From: CAZBMD01 sp964493325
Lineage (GTDB): Bacteria > Babelota > Babeliae > Babelales > RVW-14
Direction: 5' to 3'
DNA: 64,000 nucleotides
Assembly: GCA_964493325.1 (NCBI GenBank)
Contig: CAZBMD010000007.1
Span: 1-64,000, forward strand
Shown here: piece by piece, positions 43,026 to 52,481 of the stretch
Layout of the letters: the number at the start of each line of letters is the position of its first letter
Position numbering within the stretch: position 1 is the stretch's first letter
The notes under the pieces: model-generated
The model's input: only the letters and a program-made list of their open reading frames with translations
Told to the model about the DNA's origin: nothing
The model's database searches: none
Position numbers and translations under genes: made by a program

Positions 43026-45779
43026 ATGCACCGAATTAAAAAAGAAGCCATATTTATTTTGGACGCATCCTACCTTTTGTACCGCTCCTACTACGGCCTA
43101 AAGCCGCTCCAAACAGCTGCTGGCGTTCCTACGCAGGCTACCTACGGCTTTTGCCGAGCAATAAAAAAGATGAGTGATGAGTTTGACCCATCGCATTTTA
43201 TTGTTGTCTGGGATAGCAAAGGAAAGAGCTTTCGAAACGAATTTTATGCTGACTATAAATCAACTCGCCAAGCCCCCCCCAGCGATCTGTTCGTACAAAA
43301 AAAGCACATCATTCAAATCTTACAATCCATGGAAATTTGCCAGATTGCCCAAGAAGGCCTTGAGGCTGACGACCTTATTGGATCGCTGGTACATAAATTT
43401 AAAGATCATCAAATCATCTTGGTCTGCCCAGACAAAGACATGTACCAGCTCTTGTCACCAGATGTCCTTGTCTTTGACCCTTTTAAAGATCGACTCTTTG
43501 ATCAAAAAGATTTTGAAAAAATATCTGGATTCCCATCCGAAAAAATTCCAATGTTTTACGCCCTTCTTGGCGATGCATCTGATAATATTCCAGGCGTTGA
43601 TGGTATAGGGAAAAAAACAGCAGAATCACTGGTCACACAATTTGATTCGCTTGATGATCTTTATAGTAACATCGAAAAAATTACAAAAGAGCGCACCAAA
43701 AAATTACTCCTCGAACAAAAAGAAAATGCTTACCTCAGCCTTAAGCTTTTCACACTTAAAATTATTGAGATCAAGCTAGATATACAAGCACTACGCTTTG
43801 AAAAAAGCAAGTGGGACAAGGCTATGCCGCTTTTTCAGCAGCTTGAATTCACAAGCTTTCTGAAACGCACGCAGGCGCAGGCATCAATTTTTGACGCAAC
43901 TCCACCCGAAGAGGAAATTGTTGCCAACGATGCTGACGCAGTTCCTAAATCTCAATTAAAACTAAAACCATGGAAATGCCTTATAGTTGAGACCAAAGAA
44001 GGTCTTGCCGATATGATTCATGCTATTAAAACGGCAAAACTAGTTGGCGTAGATACCGAAACAGATGGTATTTCTGCCGCCTTTGCGCAGCTTGTTGGAA
44101 TGTCTTTTGCTGTTAATGAAGAAGAGGCTTACTACATTCCACTCAAGCACCCAAAAAGCGAAGCTCACCATCAACTTGATCGAGCCTACGTCCTACAAGA
44201 GCTTAATAATATTCTTGCCGACCCAAGCATTCACAAAATTATGCACAACGCAAAATTTGATGAGCTTGTTTTCTTGGTTCACGGTGTAGCGGTACAAGGA
44301 ACCACGTATGACACCCTGCTCGCGGCAAACCTTCTCAGAATCGAAGAAAAAATTAACTTAAAAGATCTTTCGGCAAAATATTTGCACGAACCCATGGTCA
44401 AATTTAAAGACGTTCTTGGTAAAAAATTTAAATCATTCGACCAAGTATCCGTTGCTGACGCTGCAGAATATGGAGCTCATGACGCACTCCAGACCCTCAA
44501 GCTCTACAAAGTCTTACAACCCAAATTACACGCAGAAAAAAAACTTGAAGCGTTTTTTTATGATGTTGAAATGCCCTTTTACAAAACACTGCTCAAAATG
44601 GAATATACCGGCATTGGCATTGATATTACAAAGATCAAAGAAATTGCCAAGAAAGTTGATAAAGAGCTCCCTGCTATCGTCGCTAAAATTACCGCAGCAA
44701 CCGGCAATGAGCAGGAACCAATCAACCTTAATTCCCCACGACAAATTGAAACCCTGCTCTTTGATACACTTGGTCTACCGGTCGGCAAAAAAAGCGCCAA
44801 GGGTAAACGATCTACAGATCAAGAGGTGCTCGAACAGCTAAGCTCTATCCACCCAATACCGGCATTGATTGTAAAGCATCGGGAACTGTCTAAACTCAAA
44901 AATACCTACCTCGATCCGCTTCCTACCTTTGTTAGTCCTCTGACAGGACGCATTCACACGTCTTACAGTCAAACCATGGTCGCCACTGGTCGCCTTTCAA
45001 GTTCAAACCCCAACCTACAAAATATTCCAACATCCGCCGGGTATGGCCTTGCAATCAGAGAAGCCTTTGAAGCATCGCCAGGCAAGATCTTTCTCTCTGC
45101 CGATTATGCCCAAGTTGAACTCAGAATTTTGGCAAATTTTTCTGGAGACAAAAATCTTACCGATGCCTTTTTAAATGGCATTGATGTACACACACAAACT
45201 GCCGCACAAATTTTTGACATCCCGCTTGATACCGTCACTCACGAACAACGACAGCTAGGCAAACGAATAAACTTTAGCATTATTTACGGGCTCACTCCCT
45301 ACGGCCTTTCGCAGGATCTTAAAATTAGCGCGACAACGGCAAAAGCGTACATCGAAAAATACTTTCAAACATATCCAAAAGTTGCCATCTGGATGGAAAC
45401 AATTGTTGAAAAAGCCAAAGAATACGGCTACGTAGAGACAGCACTGGGACGTCGCCGCTACCTGCCGCAGATCAGAGAACGGAATAAGAATTTATTCGAA
45501 GCCGCACGTCGCATGGCAATTAATACCCCTGTACAAGGAACACAAGCTGAAGTCATGAAACTTGCCATGATGCAGATTGACACAGCGTTTGAAGACAAGG
45601 GTCTTGACGCAAAACTTATCCTGCAAATTCATGACGAACTTCTTATCGAAGTTCGCAAAGACGACCTACAGGACATTCAGAGGCTTGTGCAGTCAAAAAT
45701 GGAGCACATCGTCGACTGGAACGTACCTCTGAAAGTAACGATGCGCGCGGGAAATAACTGGGGTGAGGTTACAAAATAA
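43026..45779 (+). CDS. polA: DNA polymerase I
   Basis: The full-length 917-residue enzyme has a 5'-3' flap nuclease domain (residues 1-290, ILDASYLLYRSYYG..., GLEADDLIGSL) and a 3'-5' exonuclease domain (about 325-510) with intact motifs VDTETDG, MHNAKFDELV and EYGAHDALQT, so proofreading is likely active. The polymerase domain has motif A ADYAQVELRILA, the finger motif RRxxKxxxF-like RQLGKRINFSIIYGL and motif C LQIHDELLIEV. It fills gaps during replication and repair. AAAGGG precedes the ATG. It is monocistronic or leads into rpmA after 130 bp. Confidence 0.97.
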   Translation: MHRIKKEAIFILDASYLLYRSYYGLKPLQTAAGVPTQATYGFCRAIKKMSDEFDPSHFIVVWDSKGKSFRNEFYADYKSTRQAPPSDLFVQKKHIIQILQSMEICQIAQEGLEADDLIGSLVHKFKDHQIILVCPDKDMYQLLSPDVLVFDPFKDRLFDQKDFEKISGFPSEKIPMFYALLGDASDNIPGVDGIGKKTAESLVTQFDSLDDLYSNIEKITKERTKKLLLEQKENAYLSLKLFTLKIIEIKLDIQALRFEKSKWDKAMPLFQQLEFTSFLKRTQAQASIFDATPPEEEIVANDADAVPKSQLKLKPWKCLIVETKEGLADMIHAIKTAKLVGVDTETDGISAAFAQLVGMSFAVNEEEAYYIPLKHPKSEAHHQLDRAYVLQELNNILADPSIHKIMHNAKFDELVFLVHGVAVQGTTYDTLLAANLLRIEEKINLKDLSAKYLHEPMVKFKDVLGKKFKSFDQVSVADAAEYGAHDALQTLKLYKVLQPKLHAEKKLEAFFYDVEMPFYKTLLKMEYTGIGIDITKIKEIAKKVDKELPAIVAKITAATGNEQEPINLNSPRQIETLLFDTLGLPVGKKSAKGKRSTDQEVLEQLSSIHPIPALIVKHRELSKLKNTYLDPLPTFVSPLTGRIHTSYSQTMVATGRLSSSNPNLQNIPTSAGYGLAIREAFEASPGKIFLSADYAQVELRILANFSGDKNLTDAFLNGIDVHTQTAAQIFDIPLDTVTHEQRQLGKRINFSIIYGLTPYGLSQDLKISATTAKAYIEKYFQTYPKVAIWMETIVEKAKEYGYVETALGRRRYLPQIRERNKNLFEAARRMAINTPVQGTQAEVMKLAMMQIDTAFEDKGLDAKLILQIHDELLIEVRKDDLQDIQRLVQSKMEHIVDWNVPLKVTMRAGNNWGEVTK

Positions 45780-45909
45780 TTTTTGACATTTATTTAAAAA
45801 CTGGGCAGACTTGGTACAGTTATGCGCAAAAAGGGAGAGAGCGTGTCAGGAGTGATGTCCAAAAACAAATAGGTTCATTTCGTTTTACAAACATGTGTAA
45901 GGAAACACG

Positions 45910-46173
45910 ATGGCAACGAGTAAAAGTGGCGGCTCTACAGGTAATGGTCGTGAGAGTCATAGTAAACGTCTTGGTTGTAAGCGTTTTGATGGTCAATTTG
46001 TCACCAGTGGACAGATTTTAGTTCGTCAACGCGGCACCAAAATTCACCCAGGCGGCAACGTTATGCGTGGCAGCGATGATACCCTTTTTGCAGTTTCCGA
46101 CGGATACGTAAAATTCTGTCGTGGTTTCAAGGGTAGAAAATTTGTTTCGGTTAAAACTGAAAAAGTTAACTAA
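45910..46173 (+). CDS. rpmA: 50S ribosomal protein bL27
   Basis: This is the 87-residue bL27: MATSKSGGSTGNGRESHSKR opening, then VTSGQILVRQRGTKIHPG and SDGYVKF. The N-terminal tail that reaches the peptidyl transferase centre has its usual short form. Unusually, rplU (bL21), its normal partner, is not adjacent; polA and secF are the neighbours. Confidence 0.97.
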   Translation: MATSKSGGSTGNGRESHSKRLGCKRFDGQFVTSGQILVRQRGTKIHPGGNVMRGSDDTLFAVSDGYVKFCRGFKGRKFVSVKTEKVN

Positions 46174-46212
46174 GATTAGATCGCCTCTGATCTCATTTTT
46201 GATGGAGAGATA

Positions 46213-47109
46213 ATGCAAGTCACATCTTCAGGTGTTGTAAAGTATAAATTTGATTTTTTAAAATATCGTTATGCTTGGCTTGCAGTATCGATTGCGTATG
46301 TCGTAATCGGTGTTGCCATCTACTTTGTTAAAGGTGGTTTTTCTTATCACGTTGATTTCACCGGTGGTGCAGAAGTACGCGTATCATTTGAGCAATCTCT
46401 TGATATTGGTAAACTGCGCGGCATCATGACTGATCGAGGCTGGAAGGACGCATCGATTCAAAGCGTTGGATCAACAAACAAAGATTTCATCATCCGCGTT
46501 GGCTCCCTTGAGAGCGACTCTGAAGATAAAATTAAAGATGATCTTAAAACAGGTATTCCTGATAACAAAGCAAGCGTTGATAACATTACGTGGGTTGGGC
46601 CTGAAGTAGGTAGCGAAACAAAGACCAACGCGATCATTGCAATCTTACTTGCGATTTTAATATTGCTTCTTTATATTGCAGCTCGATTTGAGCTTAGGTT
46701 TGGTCTAGGAGCTGTTGTAGCTCTTGCACACGACCTTTTAGCAATTATGGCATTTTTGTTAATATCTGGGGAACAAATATCGCTTCAAGTATTAGCCGCT
46801 GTTTTAACAATTTTAGGCTATTCTATGAACGATACAATTGTTATCTTTAGTAGAATTCGAGAGAATTTTGCTAAAATGAAAGGCGTTTCTGAGTACGACC
46901 TTGTTAACTTGAGCATCAATCAAACTCTCAAGCGAACAATGCTTACAAGCTTTTCAACACTGCTTGCAGTCCTTTCAATTTTCATCCTTGGAGGTGAAAC
47001 ACTCCGAGGCCTTTCCTTGGTAATGCTTGTTGGAATTGTTGTTGGAACCTACTCCTCAATGTACATCGCAAGTCCGATCATGATGATGATTAAAGGTAAT
47101 AAAAAATAG
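46213..47109 (+). CDS. secF: Protein translocase subunit SecF
   Basis: The 298-residue SecF has an N-terminal membrane helix (about 17-37), a periplasmic domain with the SecD/SecF signature DFTGGAEVRVSFEQ, and a five-helix membrane domain that includes LAHDLLAIMAFLL and YSMNDTIVIFSRIREN. It works with SecD to pull preproteins through SecYEG using the proton gradient. secD is not in the window. GGAGA lies just upstream, and the gene is 39 bases after rpmA. Confidence 0.95.
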   Translation: MQVTSSGVVKYKFDFLKYRYAWLAVSIAYVVIGVAIYFVKGGFSYHVDFTGGAEVRVSFEQSLDIGKLRGIMTDRGWKDASIQSVGSTNKDFIIRVGSLESDSEDKIKDDLKTGIPDNKASVDNITWVGPEVGSETKTNAIIAILLAILILLLYIAARFELRFGLGAVVALAHDLLAIMAFLLISGEQISLQVLAAVLTILGYSMNDTIVIFSRIRENFAKMKGVSEYDLVNLSINQTLKRTMLTSFSTLLAVLSIFILGGETLRGLSLVMLVGIVVGTYSSMYIASPIMMMIKGNKK

Positions 47110-47217
47110 TAACATAGAATCAGTGCACATTTATTCTTCTGCCAGCAGATGATAAGAACAATAAAACGAATATTATCGCATCTGTTTTCGCAAATTTCTT
47201 AATTAATTGAAAAAATT

Positions 47218-47249
47218 GCCCAGCTTTATCTTAATGAATAAAGCTGGGC
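47218..47249. promoter_or_regulatory. Hairpin in the rho leader region
   Basis: GCCCAGCTTTAT (47218-47229) pairs with ATAAAGCTGGGC (47238-47249) around an 8-base loop. A T run follows only on the minus strand, so for the plus strand it is not a standard terminator. It lies 122 bases before the rho start and could be a secF-rho boundary or a leader element. No gene is seen in 47110-47370. Confidence 0.5.
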
Positions 47250-47370
47250 TCCAAATAAAGTCTAATTTTTTGTTTTGTCCATCTGTTATACAACAGGTGA
47301 ATATCTGATAGATACACGTGTTTGGTATGCACAAGGTCACAAGTTTAATCTCTAACATGTTTTTAAGGGT

Positions 47371-48783
47371 ATGGAAAATAACAATAATAATAATCATGGA
47401 AATGGTGGTCCGGTGACCAAAGTGCCAGCTTCACAACCAGCATCATCAAAAAATTCACAAACCGACAAGCACATCGATAAAAATACTGATAAATCAGACA
47501 CGGCTCCTAAAGCCACTATGAACGTTCAAGACTTAAAAGAAATGAACATTACCAGTCTTATCGCATACGCTCAAGGCCTTGGTATTCCAGAAGTAAGCTC
47601 ACTCAAGAAACAAGAAATCATTTTCAAAATTTTAGAATCTCAGTCAGATCAAAGAGTAGAAATTTTTGGAGAAGGTATTCTTGAGCGATTACCCGACGGC
47701 TTTGGATTTTTGCGTTCACCAAAATTTAACTACGTGCCAGGACCAGACGATATCTACGTATCGCCCGTCCACATCAAAAAATTTGGATTGCGCACTGGTG
47801 ACGTTGTCAAAGGATCAATCAGAAAGCCAAAAGAAGGCGAGAAATATTTTGCTCTTCAGCGCGTTGAAAGTATCAACTACCAATCTCCTGCGCACTCATC
47901 AAGCAAAACCGTCTTTGAAAATTTGACACCTCTTTTTCCTGACGAAAAATTTAATCTTGAAGGCGACCCTTCGGTAATTTCAACACGACTCATGGACATC
48001 TTGGTTCCATTGGGCAAAGGACAACGTGGACTTATCGTTGCACCTCCTCGTACCGGTAAAACGTCCATTCTAAAGGAAATTGCCAACACCATTTTACGCA
48101 ATCATCCCGAAGTTATCATGATGATTTTGCTTATTGACGAACGACCAGAAGAAGTAACGGACATGGAACGTTCAGTTAAAGCAGAAGTTATCAGCTCAAC
48201 ATTTGATGAGTACGCAACACGGCACGTTCAAGTAGCAGAAATTGTTCTTGAAAAAGCCAAGCGCTTGGTTGAATGTGGACGAGACGTTGTCGTCTTGCTC
48301 GACTCGCTAACGCGTCTTGCACGTGCTTATAACACCATGGCACCATCATCAGGTAAAGTGCTCACCGGTGGTATTGATGCAAACGCATTGCAACGACCAA
48401 AACGTTTTTTTGGTGCGGCTCGTAACGTTGAAGAAGGTGGCTCGCTCACTATTCTTGCAACGGCCCTTATCGAAACAGGCTCGCGCATGGACGAGGTTAT
48501 CTTTGAAGAATTCAAAGGAACCGGCAACATGGAAATGCACCTGACCAGAAAATTATCCAACCGTCGCATTTACCCTGCATTCGATCTTCAAGCATCAGGA
48601 ACTCGTCGCGAGGAACTTATGGTTTCAGAAGAAGCTGTCAAAAATATGTGGGTTCTTCAGAAGTTTATTTCAACCATGAATACTATCGAGGGCATGGAAC
48701 TTCTGATTGATAAAATGCGCAAAACAAAGACCAATGAAGAGTTCTGGGATTTGATGTTCAAGAAAAAAGGCAATGAAAAATAG
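47371..48783 (+). CDS. rho: Transcription termination factor Rho
   Basis: The 470-residue Rho has an N-terminal Asn/Lys/Ser-rich extension (residues 1 to about 50, beginning with six Asn), the Rho N domain, an RNA-binding cold-shock-like domain (GEGILERLPDGFGFLRSP), and the ATPase core. The core carries Walker A RGLIVAPPRTGKTS, Walker B VVVLLDSLTRLARAYN and the Q-loop/R-loop region. Hexameric Rho unwinds RNA-DNA and stops transcription. The 3' end overlaps tsaD by 11 bases. Confidence 0.97.
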   Translation: MENNNNNNHGNGGPVTKVPASQPASSKNSQTDKHIDKNTDKSDTAPKATMNVQDLKEMNITSLIAYAQGLGIPEVSSLKKQEIIFKILESQSDQRVEIFGEGILERLPDGFGFLRSPKFNYVPGPDDIYVSPVHIKKFGLRTGDVVKGSIRKPKEGEKYFALQRVESINYQSPAHSSSKTVFENLTPLFPDEKFNLEGDPSVISTRLMDILVPLGKGQRGLIVAPPRTGKTSILKEIANTILRNHPEVIMMILLIDERPEEVTDMERSVKAEVISSTFDEYATRHVQVAEIVLEKAKRLVECGRDVVVLLDSLTRLARAYNTMAPSSGKVLTGGIDANALQRPKRFFGAARNVEEGGSLTILATALIETGSRMDEVIFEEFKGTGNMEMHLTRKLSNRRIYPAFDLQASGTRREELMVSEEAVKNMWVLQKFISTMNTIEGMELLIDKMRKTKTNEEFWDLMFKKKGNEK

Positions 48784-49822
48784 ATACATCCTGGGCATTG
48801 AAACCTCGTGTGACGAAACTGCTGCTGCAGTTTTTGACACAACGCAGTCTCAGATTATTTCCAGTCACCTATTTTCTCAAATTAAAGAGCATGAGGCGTA
48901 TGGCGGGGTTGTGCCCGAAATCGCCTCTCGCTCTCAATTAGAAAAAATCGATGTCATTGTGCAACATGCACTTGATGCTGCCAGCGTTTCACTTGCAGAC
49001 ATTGGAACCATTGCTGTCACCACAAAGCCAGGACTTGCCGGATCGCTGCTTGTTGGTCTTGCGTTTGCCAAAGCACTTGCATGGGCTGCTCAAAAAAAAA
49101 TCATTGGCATCAACCACCTTGAAGGTCATGCCTTTTCTGCTTTTTTGCTTCCCGATGGCCGTGTGATTGAGCAGATCTCTTTTCCACACTTGTGCCTTTC
49201 GGTATCTGGCGGACACACCACACTGTATCTTGTTAGAGGTTTTGGCGATTACGAAGCGCTTGGCCAAACAATTGACGACGCAGCTGGTGAAGCTTTTGAT
49301 AAGATCGCTAAAATGTTGGGGTTTGGCTACCCTGGTGGCGCTATTATTGAACGACTTGCACGAGAAAATAATTTTCAAGATATCTATCACTATCCGCGAA
49401 CAAAAAATCTAAACCAAGATATTTTTTTCAGCTTTTCTGGACTGAAAACTGCGGTGCTCTACAGCCTTGTAAAACAAGGAGTGTACAACCTAAAAACAGG
49501 TCCTATCTACGAAAAACTAAGTGACCACATCAAAAAAGATGTTTCAAGTTCGCTGCTTGTCTGTATCACCGACATTTTTGAAAATAACATTCGCATGGCT
49601 TTCAAAAAACATCCAAACATTACCGGGCTTACCTTTGTTGGAGGCGTTGCCTGTAACAAATATATGAAAGAACGATTTTCTAACCTCTGCTCAAAGCTTG
49701 GAAAAAGCTTTTTTGCTGCAGCACCACAATTTTGTACTGATAACGGTGCGATGATTGCTTTTGTAGGCAGCTACAAAGCAGCACAGGGGCTTTATGCCGA
49801 CCTACACCTTGACGTTTTGTAG
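48773..49822 (+). CDS. tsaD: tRNA N6-adenosine threonylcarbamoyltransferase TsaD
   Basis: The 349-residue ASKHA-fold protein has ILGIETSCDETAAAV at the N terminus, metal-binding H115 and H119 in NHLEGHAFSAF, the SGGHTTLY motif and the late metal Asp in CTDNGAMIAF. It transfers the threonylcarbamoyl group to A37 of ANN-decoding tRNAs with TsaB/TsaC/TsaE, which are not in this window. The overlap with rho implies coupled expression. Confidence 0.96.
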   Translation: MKNRYILGIETSCDETAAAVFDTTQSQIISSHLFSQIKEHEAYGGVVPEIASRSQLEKIDVIVQHALDAASVSLADIGTIAVTTKPGLAGSLLVGLAFAKALAWAAQKKIIGINHLEGHAFSAFLLPDGRVIEQISFPHLCLSVSGGHTTLYLVRGFGDYEALGQTIDDAAGEAFDKIAKMLGFGYPGGAIIERLARENNFQDIYHYPRTKNLNQDIFFSFSGLKTAVLYSLVKQGVYNLKTGPIYEKLSDHIKKDVSSSLLVCITDIFENNIRMAFKKHPNITGLTFVGGVACNKYMKERFSNLCSKLGKSFFAAAPQFCTDNGAMIAFVGSYKAAQGLYADLHLDVL

Positions 49823-49833
49823 GAAGAAAACCC

Positions 49834-50691
49834 CTACGGCGCCAGCGAGATATGAACTTTTGGGTTATTTTCTGGAATCTTTTTCTCTTCGTTAATCGTC
49901 TCATGAAATAATTTTTTATCGAGAGAATAGAGCAATGACTTTGCTGAAGATCGTGCAAGAACATCACGCTCAACATCATCCTTTAAATATATCGCAGGAA
50001 GACGCACCACATTTGGCGGCAACTGTATATTCCAGGCTTCCACACGATCAATATATTTTGGATCAATTGATATGATAATTGAATGATCGGGAATCATAAA
50101 ATTCTTTTTTACTAACTGTTTTTCATACGCAACCCAGCTCCCGTCATCACCCCGCTTGAATGAAAAATAGCGATAATTCTTGTCAGGAATAACAGCAAAA
50201 TTTTTGATGGTGTTGCTCTGCTCAAAATGTTGTTCAAACGTCTTACAGATAACCAGCGAATATTTTGAAAGATCCCTCTGATCAATAGGAACAGAAAAAA
50301 AACCTTCAGAATTGCTCACCGTTTCTTTACCTTGAAAATGAATTCGATACTGAGGCACTCTATCACAATACTGCCCTACTTTAATGCATCCACGCAGTTC
50401 CAACCCATCACGAGGCGTTGGAGCTTGGTAAGGAGTTGCCGCAACCGGTGGTTGTTCTTGCGCAGCAGGTGGCTGAACAGGAGGTGGCGGTGGCGGAGAT
50501 GCTTGCAACGGCTGTTGAGGTTGCGTGTAAGCCGCTGGTTGCTGAGCAGGCTGAGACATCCGCTTTAAAATAGACTGAATATGGGCTTGTAGAGGAGTTT
50601 GTTTGCCAATAGGCATATCGTAACCCACCAGTATGCTGGTCTGACAAAGACACGCTAATAAAAAAAGTCGCACATTTATTCTTGTTTTCAT
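49834..50691 (-). CDS. Secreted proline-rich protein of unknown function
   Basis: The protein has 285 residues from ATG 50691 (GGAGA just upstream; the upstream GTG lies before that site). A signal peptide (MKTRINVRLFLLACLCQ) precedes a Gln/Pro-rich linker (about residues 45-90, with PPPPPP). A C-terminal domain of about 190 residues follows, with GCIKVGQYC and RIHFQGKETVSNSEGFFSVP, reminiscent of a small carboxypeptidase-regulatory-like beta sandwich. No family is firmly recognised. Confidence 0.6.
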   Translation of the reverse strand: MKTRINVRLFLLACLCQTSILVGYDMPIGKQTPLQAHIQSILKRMSQPAQQPAAYTQPQQPLQASPPPPPPVQPPAAQEQPPVAATPYQAPTPRDGLELRGCIKVGQYCDRVPQYRIHFQGKETVSNSEGFFSVPIDQRDLSKYSLVICKTFEQHFEQSNTIKNFAVIPDKNYRYFSFKRGDDGSWVAYEKQLVKKNFMIPDHSIIISIDPKYIDRVEAWNIQLPPNVVRLPAIYLKDDVERDVLARSSAKSLLYSLDKKLFHETINEEKKIPENNPKVHISLAP

Positions 50692-50792
50692 GTATTTCTC
50701 CACACAGAAAGACTAATCTGAGAAGTTATGATAGTCTTAACGATATCAGTTTGTTCGTTAATTGAAAATGGTTTTCAATAAAGTAAAGTACT

Positions 50793-51254
50793 ATGGTTTT
50801 AGAAAAATTGCGTAAAAAATTTTTCGCGAGTGTTGAGCAAGCATTAAAATCTGGCTGGACAGCCGACCAGCTTGCGCTATCTTTTTGCTGTGGACTCTAC
50901 ATTGCTTTTTCGCCATTTCCAGGCGGACACACACTCCTTATGATTGCGTTTAAATTCCTTTTTAAATTGAACTTTCCACTCCTTTTCTTAATTACCTCAA
51001 TTAATAACCCGTGGACCATGATTCCATTTTTTTCACTAGATTATTCATTTGGCTACTGGGTGACACACTCGCTGCTGGGAATGAGCCCAACATGGACTAT
51101 TTCGCTTGCCAAAATTTTTGGACATGGCGAAATTTGTTTATGGTCATTTTTCATAGGTGGCAACATCCTTGGTATCGTGTCAGCGCTGGTATGCTACCCT
51201 TTTGTCCGTCGATTTTTTTTCAAACTGGTTAACCGCTATCAAACAAGCTTGTAG
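50793..51254 (+). CDS. DUF2062 membrane protein
   Basis: The 153-residue DUF2062-family protein has two to three membrane helices (about 25-48, 55-75, 105-135), with the family segments LSFCCGLYIAFSPFPGGHTL and TSINNPWTMIPFF. Function is unknown; relatives occur next to glycosyltransferase or tRNA genes. It is the first gene of a compact run with smpB (3-base gap) and birA. Confidence 0.85.
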   Translation: MVLEKLRKKFFASVEQALKSGWTADQLALSFCCGLYIAFSPFPGGHTLLMIAFKFLFKLNFPLLFLITSINNPWTMIPFFSLDYSFGYWVTHSLLGMSPTWTISLAKIFGHGEICLWSFFIGGNILGIVSALVCYPFVRRFFFKLVNRYQTSL

Positions 51255-51257
51255 ATT

Positions 51258-51707
51258 ATGAAGATTATTTCTATCAATAAAAAAGCATTTCACGATTACG
51301 ATATCCTAGAAACCATCGAAGCCGGCATTGTTCTGTGCGGTGATGAAGTTAAATCAATCAGAGCTAACGGCCTTTCGCTTGCCGAGGCCTTTGCAACCAT
51401 CACACGCGGAGAAGCTCAACTAATCAACTGCTTTATTGCACCCTACGCCAACGCCTACACCAAAAAAGATACAGCTCGACAAACACGCAAGTTACTGCTG
51501 CATCGCCGACAAATCATCAAACTACTTGGTGATGTTTCGCGCAAGGGCCTGACTATCATCCCTCTTAAAACGTATTTTAATGAGCGGGGACTAATTAAGG
51601 TTGAACTTGGCATAGCCAAGCACCGCAAAGCTCATGACAAAAAACAAATGCTAAAAGAGCGAGATATTGCACGCGAAACCGCGCGTGAAATTCGGTCGAG
51701 GTCCTAG
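51258..51707 (+). CDS. smpB: SsrA-binding protein SmpB
   Basis: The 149-residue SmpB has the family opening NKKAFHDYDILETIEAGIVL, then GDEVKSIRANGLSLAEAF, the IAPYANAY motif and the basic C-terminal tail (LKERDIARETAREIR). It binds tmRNA and drives trans-translation on stalled ribosomes. I did not see an ssrA gene in the window. Confidence 0.97.
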   Translation: MKIISINKKAFHDYDILETIEAGIVLCGDEVKSIRANGLSLAEAFATITRGEAQLINCFIAPYANAYTKKDTARQTRKLLLHRRQIIKLLGDVSRKGLTIIPLKTYFNERGLIKVELGIAKHRKAHDKKQMLKERDIARETAREIRSRS

Positions 51708-52466
51708 ATGATCTTTGGGTCAAAGCTCTATCGTGCAAGAGTTATTCGCAACTCACTTGCATGGGCACGTCAACATCTTGACGATGCGCCAGATGGATCA
51801 ATTTTTCTTGCAGATACGCTAGAAGAAGCTCAAGGTCGACAAGGCCGCACATGGCAGATAGACAAAGGGCAGCTGCTCATTACCGCACTGCTTAAACCAA
51901 GTTCACTTGCTCAAATCTGCCCTGAAAACCTTGCAATCCGACTAAATCAATTGAGCATGGCACTCTCGCTTGGCATTCTTGAACCTCTCAAGCAATGGCA
52001 CACAGGCATCAAATGGCCTAACGACTTTGTCATTGCTGACAAAAAAGTTGGAGGTATGTTGATGCAAACGGTATGGCAAGATGGACGCGTTAAAGCAATT
52101 ATCTTGGGCTTTGCCATCAACGCAAATAATATTTTTTTGCAAGAAGACCCGCTACACACAACGGCTACCAGCTTGTGCATGGCCGCAGGCGCACCAGTGG
52201 TAATGAAAGATGTGTACCACCAGCTGCTCAAAACACTGGACCATTTTTACACGCTATGGCGTGATGAAAGATTTGATGAGATTTATAAAAAATGGCGGCA
52301 AGAGCAGGTCTACCTGCAACAACCTATTCACGTTCATCAAAAAGATGGATCAAAAATAAGTGGTGTACTCACTCAGGTTCTCCCCAATGGAGATGCCATG
52401 ATCAAAGCAGATGCAGGGAAAATTATGATTGTGCAATTTCACAATGTTGAAACGGTTTCAGGTTAA
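51708..52466 (+). CDS. birA: Biotin-protein ligase BirA (catalytic form without HTH)
   Basis: The 252-residue biotin-protein ligase lacks the DNA-binding domain of E. coli BirA. The biotin/ATP site appears as QGRQGRTWQ (the GRGRxW loop), followed by IKWPNDF and KVGGMLMQ. A small C-terminal SH3-like domain is present. It would attach biotin to the carrier protein at 9342-9932 and any other biotinyl proteins. ATG 51708 abuts the smpB stop. Confidence 0.92.
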   Translation: MIFGSKLYRARVIRNSLAWARQHLDDAPDGSIFLADTLEEAQGRQGRTWQIDKGQLLITALLKPSSLAQICPENLAIRLNQLSMALSLGILEPLKQWHTGIKWPNDFVIADKKVGGMLMQTVWQDGRVKAIILGFAINANNIFLQEDPLHTTATSLCMAAGAPVVMKDVYHQLLKTLDHFYTLWRDERFDEIYKKWRQEQVYLQQPIHVHQKDGSKISGVLTQVLPNGDAMIKADAGKIMIVQFHNVETVSG

Positions 52467-52481
52467 AGAGTCCGCACACTC

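Noticed and set aside
45783..45820. TTGACA at 45783 as a promoter for rpmA
   Set aside because: No -10 box occurs at an acceptable distance; the nearest TACAGT is about 26 bases away.
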